NCBI GenBank assembly: GCA_026394395.1
Contig: JAPKYK010000001.1
Location: 349,940-413,939, forward strand
Origin: Methanomassiliicoccales archaeon
GTDB taxonomy: Archaea; Thermoplasmatota; Thermoplasmata; Methanomassiliicoccales; UBA472
DNA length: 64,000 bases
Direction: 5' to 3'
The notes under the pieces were generated by a model. It was not told the origin of the DNA. It ran no database searches and worked only from the letters and a program-made list of their open reading frames with translations. A program made the translations under genes and the position numbers. Below are positions 59,998 through 64,000 of this stretch, one piece after another; position 1 is the first letter of the stretch; every line of letters starts with the position of its first letter.

Positions 59998-60639
59998 ATG
60001 ATATGTGGCCTTGACGAAGCTGGCCGGGGTCCGGTCATGGGACCCCTGGTAGTGGCCGCAGTGCTGGTGGAGGACGACCGGCTCTTCCGCGAATGGGGGG
60101 TCAAGGACTCCAAGCAGCACAAACCGGAGGAGAGGGAACGGCTATCTGAGCTGATCAAGGCCTATTCGTCCTGGAAGGTGGTGGTCATCACCCCGGAGTC
60201 CATCGACGACCGGAAAGGGTCCACCTCGCTCAACACCCTGGAGATAAGGGCCTTCGCCTCCCTCCTGGACGACCTGCGCCCGCAGAAGGCCTTCGTGGAC
60301 GCCTGCGATGTGAACGAGGTCAACTTCCGCCGTCTGCTCATGAGGCAGACCAAGTGCGGAGCGGAGCTGGTCTGCGAGCACAAGGCGGACGAGAACTATC
60401 CTGTGGTCTCCGCAGCCTCCATCATAGCCAAGGTCCATCGGGACGAGGCGATGCGCTGCATCGGGGCAGAGCTGGGAGATGTCGGCAGCGGTTACACCTC
60501 CGATCCCAAGACCAGGGCCTTCCTGGAAAAATGGATAAGGGAGAAGGGGGATTTGCCACCCCATACCCGGAGATCATGGGCGACGGCCAAGGAGATGCTT
60601 GGCGTGTCCAAGGTCTCCAAGCTGGACGAATGGGAGTGA
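59998..60639 (+). CDS. rnhB: Ribonuclease HII
   Basis: A protein of 213 residues. MICGLDEAGRGPVMGP at the very start holds the DE catalytic pair. KAFVDACDVN (about 102) and AASIIAKVHRDEAM (about 140-153) supply the remaining acids, and GSGYTSDPKT the substrate loop. It removes RNA primers and single ribonucleotides from DNA. The start is set by the TATA box 21-28 bases upstream. Confidence 0.96.
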   Translation: MICGLDEAGRGPVMGPLVVAAVLVEDDRLFREWGVKDSKQHKPEERERLSELIKAYSSWKVVVITPESIDDRKGSTSLNTLEIRAFASLLDDLRPQKAFVDACDVNEVNFRRLLMRQTKCGAELVCEHKADENYPVVSAASIIAKVHRDEAMRCIGAELGDVGSGYTSDPKTRAFLEKWIREKGDLPPHTRRSWATAKEMLGVSKVSKLDEWE

Positions 60640-60643
60640 TTTT

Positions 60644-60976
60644 ATGGCGGTCAAACAACACCTGCTCAACGCTATCGACAAGTTCAACGAGAAGATGCAG
60701 TGCGACGCCCAGCTGCGGGAAGAGGTGGGCGCCCTGAAGAAGCAGGTCAACATCGACCTGGGGACGGAGCATTACTCCTTCCTCCTCAAGGACAGCTGCA
60801 TATCCCATTTCGACGAAGGGGTGCTGGAGTGCCCGGACATCGTGGTGTGCTCGGACCCCCAGACCATCGAGGACCTTTTCACTGGCAAGCTGAAGCCCAT
60901 GAAGGCCTGGGCCTTGCGCAAAGTGGTCATAAAAGGTTCGCTCGAGGACGTGTTGAAGCTGCGCAAGTTCTTTTGA
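60644..60976 (+). CDS. SCP2-like (sterol carrier) domain protein
   Basis: A protein of 110 residues: an N-terminal helix (LLNAIDKFNEKMQ), then strands VNIDLGTEHYSFLLKDSCISHF and DIVVCSDPQTIEDLFTGKLKPMKAW, then VIKGSLEDVLKL. This order matches the SCP2 lipid-binding fold, whose small archaeal members have no proven ligand. Start ATG 60644 is 4 bases after the rnhB stop, so they are probably cotranscribed. Confidence 0.8.
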   Translation: MAVKQHLLNAIDKFNEKMQCDAQLREEVGALKKQVNIDLGTEHYSFLLKDSCISHFDEGVLECPDIVVCSDPQTIEDLFTGKLKPMKAWALRKVVIKGSLEDVLKLRKFF

Positions 60977-61002
60977 ACCAGCCTTCCATCGCAGGTAGAA
61001 AG

Positions 61003-61010
61003 GTTTATAA
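61003..61010 (+). promoter_or_regulatory. TATA box for initiator tRNA
   Basis: GTTTATAA, 30-37 bases before the tRNA 5' end. Confidence 0.65.
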
Positions 61011-61039
61011 CCGGCCTAAGCATGATGGGGAAATACCAT

Positions 61040-61114
61040 AGCGGGGTAGGGTAGCCAGGACATCCCGTCGGGCTCATAACCCGGAGACCGGTCGTTCAAA
61101 TCGACCCCCCGCTA
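61040..61114 (+). tRNA. Initiator tRNA-Met(CAT)
   Basis: Acceptor AGCGGGG/CCCCGCT begins with A and ends with T, the A1-U72 pair typical of eukaryal and archaeal initiators. The anticodon stem ends in three G-C pairs flanking loop CTCATAA. Anticodon CAT, T loop TTCAAAT, discriminator A, CCA not encoded. Confidence 0.95.
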
Positions 61115-61185
61115 CTTCTTCTGAACTCTTCGGTCCTCTCAACTTCCATATACGTTCTCCTCCATTCCATATCGCCGGACGACAT

Positions 61186-62712
61186 ATGCGGAAGGAAGTG
61201 CTGGTCATAGGGGGCGGAGCTACCGGGGCCGGGGTGGTCCGAGACCTCGCCCTCCGAGGCGTGGACTGCGCCCTGCTGGAGATGGGCGACTACTGCCACG
61301 GGGCCAGCGGCGGCAATCATGGGCTTCTTCACAGCGGCGGGCGCTACGCGGTCAAGGATGCCTCCTCGGCCAGCGAGTGCGCCCATGAGAACGCCATACT
61401 GAGGAGGATCGCCCCCTTCTGCATCGAGACCACCGGTGGCCTTTTCGTTTCCCTGCCCGATGACGATCCCAATTTCCCCGAGACCTTCGGCAAGGCCTGC
61501 CAAGTGACCGGAGTACAGGCCCAGGAGGTCACGGTAAAGGAGGCGCTGTCGTTGGAACCAGGCCTCAGCCGTGACGTCGTGCGCTGTTTCGAGGTCCCGG
61601 ACGGTTCCATCGACCCATTCTCCCTGGTCCTGGCAAACCTGGACCAGGCCCGGGAGGGCGGCGCGTGCGTGCTGAACCATTGTCAGGTCACCGCCCTGCA
61701 TATGGACGGTGAGCGGGTGGACCGGGTCGAGTACCTGGACGGGCGGGACGGTCAGAAGCACGCGGTCCTCCCGGAGGTCGTGGTGAACGCCGCGGGAGCC
61801 TGGACGCCGACCATCGCCAAGATGGCCGAGGTGGAAATGCCCATGGCGTTGGACCAGGGAAGCATGCTGGTGCTGGACGGCCGCCTCTGCGGCCGTGTGA
61901 TCGACCGGCTGCGCCCCCCGTCCAACGGGGACATCGCTGTGCCCAACCATACTTCCACCGTCCTGGGCACGACGTCCGCCTCCGTGGACTCGCCGGAGAA
62001 GGCCGAGGTCACCGCCAAGGATGCCGGACTGCTGTTGCACGAAATCTCAGCTATGTTGCCTGAGTGCCGCAGCGCCCGGGTCGTACGGGCGTACTGCGGG
62101 GTCAGACCCCTGCTGGGCGGAACGGGGGGCCGGGAGGCCAGCCGGTCCTTCAGCATAGTCCGGAACGAGAGAGCGGAGAACCTGCTGAGCGTGGCCGGAG
62201 GAAAGCTGACCACCTATCGCCTCATGGCCGAAAAGGTCTCCGACCAGGCCTGCGCGTTGCTGGGTAAGACATGTCATTGCCGGACCCACATCGAAACGCT
62301 CGGTCCTGACACCCCCGTCCTGGGCAAGGGAATCGCCTTGGCCAGACTGCACCGCAAATACGGTGATAGAGCACTATCCATACCCATAGCCGATCAGCGT
62401 CTGATTTGCTCCTGCGAACAGGTGCTGAGGTCCGAGGTCCAATACGTCATGGAGGACCCGGACGTCCTGACCATGACCGACGTCATGCGCCGGACCAGGG
62501 CCGGCATGGGCTATTGCCAGGGCCTGGACTGCTCCCTCGGCGTACTGGAAATGTTCGTGGAGGCCAGGGACGCGGACCCCATGTCCACGCTCGCCGAGTT
62601 CCTGGACGAGAGGGATAAAGGCGCATCGGTCCCCGGGGAACAGTCGAGGCAGGAACTACTGCGCAGGCATCTGCTCCAAGGCGTATACGGCGTCAGGAGG
62701 CTGGAGCGATGA
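61186..62712 (+). CDS. glpA: Anaerobic glycerol-3-phosphate dehydrogenase subunit A
   Basis: A protein of 508 residues, the FAD subunit oxidising sn-glycerol-3-phosphate to dihydroxyacetone phosphate. VLVIGGGATGAGVVRDLALRG is the FAD-binding start. SGGNHGLLHSGGRYAV (about 43-58) lines the active site and SVAGGKLTTYR (about 337-347) closes the fold. The C-terminal about 90 residues form a BFD-like [2Fe-2S] domain with CSCEQ (about 406) and GYCQGLDC. glpB begins by an ATGA overlap. Confidence 0.93.
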   Translation: MRKEVLVIGGGATGAGVVRDLALRGVDCALLEMGDYCHGASGGNHGLLHSGGRYAVKDASSASECAHENAILRRIAPFCIETTGGLFVSLPDDDPNFPETFGKACQVTGVQAQEVTVKEALSLEPGLSRDVVRCFEVPDGSIDPFSLVLANLDQAREGGACVLNHCQVTALHMDGERVDRVEYLDGRDGQKHAVLPEVVVNAAGAWTPTIAKMAEVEMPMALDQGSMLVLDGRLCGRVIDRLRPPSNGDIAVPNHTSTVLGTTSASVDSPEKAEVTAKDAGLLLHEISAMLPECRSARVVRAYCGVRPLLGGTGGREASRSFSIVRNERAENLLSVAGGKLTTYRLMAEKVSDQACALLGKTCHCRTHIETLGPDTPVLGKGIALARLHRKYGDRALSIPIADQRLICSCEQVLRSEVQYVMEDPDVLTMTDVMRRTRAGMGYCQGLDCSLGVLEMFVEARDADPMSTLAEFLDERDKGASVPGEQSRQELLRRHLLQGVYGVRRLER

Positions 62713-63764
62713 GAAAGGCCTTGGTCGTGGGGATGGGCGCCTCCGGTCTGTTGGCCTCCACCTTGCTGGCCCTTAAAGGCTGGAAGGTGACCGCCGTCGG
62801 TCGGGGCACACCGGCGAGCGCCATGTCCACTGGCTGCGTCAGGGGCGTTCTCCACCCAGAATGCATGAAGGAGGTTCAGACCCTGTTCCAGGCGGCCGGC
62901 ATGCCCATGGTCGGCAGGAACGAGACCAGGACGGGAGCTACCAATATAGGCACCCGATTCGAATGTACGCTGTCCCCTCAACGTTCCACCTGGGACCAGG
63001 GAGATGGGCCGAAAAGCCTGACCGTCCTGGGATCGGACGGACACCCTTCCATGCGTCCCATGCTCGCCGCCTCGGTCCTGAACACCTGGGGACCCAAGAC
63101 CAAAGGGAGAAAGCTGGAGCTCAAGGTTCCCGCGGACATATCCCTGTCCACGATCTTCCGTTCAGAGGGCATGATCGATTATTTGGTGAACGAGGTCCAG
63201 CAATGCTCGGGCGAAGCGGTCCTGCTGCCATCGTTGTTCTCCTTATCGGATTACGGGCGATGGCAGGAACTGGAACGCCGCAGCGGGAGGAAGGTGCTGG
63301 AGGCAGTGACCCCCCTCGGAGAGCCAGGGCTGCGGTTCGTTCAGGCGCTGGAGGCCGGTGCGGCTCGTTCAGGGGTCGAACTGTGGCCTGGCCGCAAAAT
63401 GACCTCATTGAAAGTTAAAGGGAATGCTCTCTTGGAGGCCGAGGTACAAGGCGAACTCGAATCCAGATGGGTCGAGGCGGACGCGGTGCTCATGGCCTCC
63501 GGCGGACCTCTGGGGGACGGGCTGCTGCTACGGGAAGGCATGACCGATCCGTTCGGCACCTTCCGTTTGGCCAACGCCGGTCCAGCTATCGAGAACGGTT
63601 ACGCTCATCGCCAAGGAAGGCTGCTGGCGAAGGACGGGTCGGTAATGGAGAACGTGTTCGGTGCCGGCGACTGTTTGGCCTCCCCGAAAAGGAAGTACGG
63701 ACAAGGGCTGGCCGAGGCGCTCAACGATGCCTGGGACATCGTACAGGCCATGGAGGCCGTATGA
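62709..63764 (+). CDS. glpB: Anaerobic glycerol-3-phosphate dehydrogenase subunit B
   Basis: A protein of 351 residues, the second flavoprotein subunit. It opens KALVVGMGASGLLASTLLALKG, a nucleotide-binding loop. NVFGAGDCLASPKRKYGQGLAEAL (about 316-339) is the typical C-terminal flavin-contact segment. GlpB helps anchor GlpA and pass electrons to GlpC. It starts and ends in ATGA overlaps with its neighbours. Confidence 0.9.
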   Translation: MRKALVVGMGASGLLASTLLALKGWKVTAVGRGTPASAMSTGCVRGVLHPECMKEVQTLFQAAGMPMVGRNETRTGATNIGTRFECTLSPQRSTWDQGDGPKSLTVLGSDGHPSMRPMLAASVLNTWGPKTKGRKLELKVPADISLSTIFRSEGMIDYLVNEVQQCSGEAVLLPSLFSLSDYGRWQELERRSGRKVLEAVTPLGEPGLRFVQALEAGAARSGVELWPGRKMTSLKVKGNALLEAEVQGELESRWVEADAVLMASGGPLGDGLLLREGMTDPFGTFRLANAGPAIENGYAHRQGRLLAKDGSVMENVFGAGDCLASPKRKYGQGLAEALNDAWDIVQAMEAV

Positions 63765-64000
63765 ACGAAGGGCGCTGCATCAAGTGCGGCAGCTGCCTGC
63801 GGGCCTGTCCGGTTCTAAACGATCACGCTGGAAGGTCCTTCCCCGGGCCCAGGACAGTGGGGGTGGACGCCCCCCGCTTCCCCGAACAGTACAGCATAGG
63901 CAGCGACGCCCTGATGTGCACCATGTGCCACGCCTGCGAGTGGGCCTGCCCTTCGTCCATTACCCTCACCCGCTCCATGGCCAAACTGAGGGAGGGACTG
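63761..64000 (+). CDS. glpC: Anaerobic glycerol-3-phosphate dehydrogenase subunit C (3' end outside window)
   Basis: The first 80 residues are present. Two [4Fe-4S] motifs, CIKCGSCLRACP (about 6-17) and CTMCHACEWACP (about 53-64), head the GlpC/HdrD-like electron-transfer subunit. The CCG domains expected later are beyond the window. It overlaps glpB by ATGA. With glpAB it would feed glycerol-phosphate electrons to a membrane quinone or other carrier. Confidence 0.85.
   Translation, partial: MNEGRCIKCGSCLRACPVLNDHAGRSFPGPRTVGVDAPRFPEQYSIGSDALMCTMCHACEWACPSSITLTRSMAKLREGL

Noticed and set aside
1-64000. CRISPR array, rRNA operon, insertion sequence
   Set aside because: No regularly spaced repeats, no rRNA-like sequence and no transposase were found on either strand.

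Overview
The window is archaeal. Genes typical of Euryarchaeota include both subunits of topoisomerase VI, a class I lysyl-tRNA synthetase, Sec61-beta (SecG), NAC with a UBA tail, a DRG-type GTPase, RNase HII, an MptA-type GTP cyclohydrolase and a four-subunit PorGDAB. One serine tRNA carries an archaeal 37/38 intron. Many genes have a TATA box 20-35 bp before the start codon, and some look leaderless. The GC content is high, and 2-oxoacid:ferredoxin metabolism sits beside bacterial-type pieces (AspRS with a GAD insertion, PanD, GlpABC). The best guess is a Thermoplasmata-class lineage near Methanomassiliicoccales. That placement is inference: no rRNA or mcr gene is present to settle it.

Layout. 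0-3.8 kb: a partial HprK-like kinase, then an ACT protein-hom-cimA operon (aspartate family and citramalate/isoleucine). 3.8-6.3 kb: intron-containing tRNA-Ser(GGA), a nitrilase-family amidase divergent from nadE, a PH-domain membrane protein and tRNA-Glu(CTC). 6.3-11.1 kb: a worn stretch with a frameshifted mini-gene, a PurN-like formyltransferase, a zinc-ribbon/PH gene with in-frame stops, and an ABC-2 exporter whose two permeases are fused out of frame. 11.2-21.4 kb: NifX-like and ferritin-like small proteins, pyrophosphatase, a Na+/H+ antiporter, secG, LysRS-I, a DsrE-like protein, topoisomerase VI and a zinc-ribbon membrane protein. 21.6-31.1 kb: DRG GTPase, a cystathionine-type PLP enzyme, HisRS, RNase HI, and gatCAB converging on a bacterial-type aspS, which together would make Asn-tRNA by transamidation. 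31.2-36.4 kb: Lrp, two glutamine synthetases of different subtype, and AlaX. 36.4-44.3 kb: SRAP, NAC, HypC, a radical SAM protein, porGDAB and ppsA (acetyl-CoA to pyruvate to PEP). 44.3-51.7 kb: a CBS-ParB protein, a TM2/zinc-ribbon protein, tRNA-Asp(GTC) and a 1,696-residue surface protein (C25 protease, beta-helix, six PKD domains). 51.8-57.3 kb: an HDAC-family enzyme, a small unknown protein and a cobalamin/siderophore-type ABC importer whose binding protein is an internal tandem duplication. 57.4-64 kb: PanD, a TPR protein, a 59-residue zinc finger, phosphoglycolate phosphatase, a shortened MptA, RNase HII, an SCP2-like protein, initiator tRNA-Met and glpABC running off the edge.

Points most worth a second look: a cluster of broken genes at 6.3-10.1 kb; apparent near-cognate start codons (CTG for porB overlapping the porA stop, ATT for mptA, ACG for the PH gene) each with a good Shine-Dalgarno; an MptA missing its middle segment; recent gene conversion inside the binding protein; and three copies of one octamer in the glnA control region. 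No CRISPR array, insertion sequence, integrase or rRNA gene was seen.
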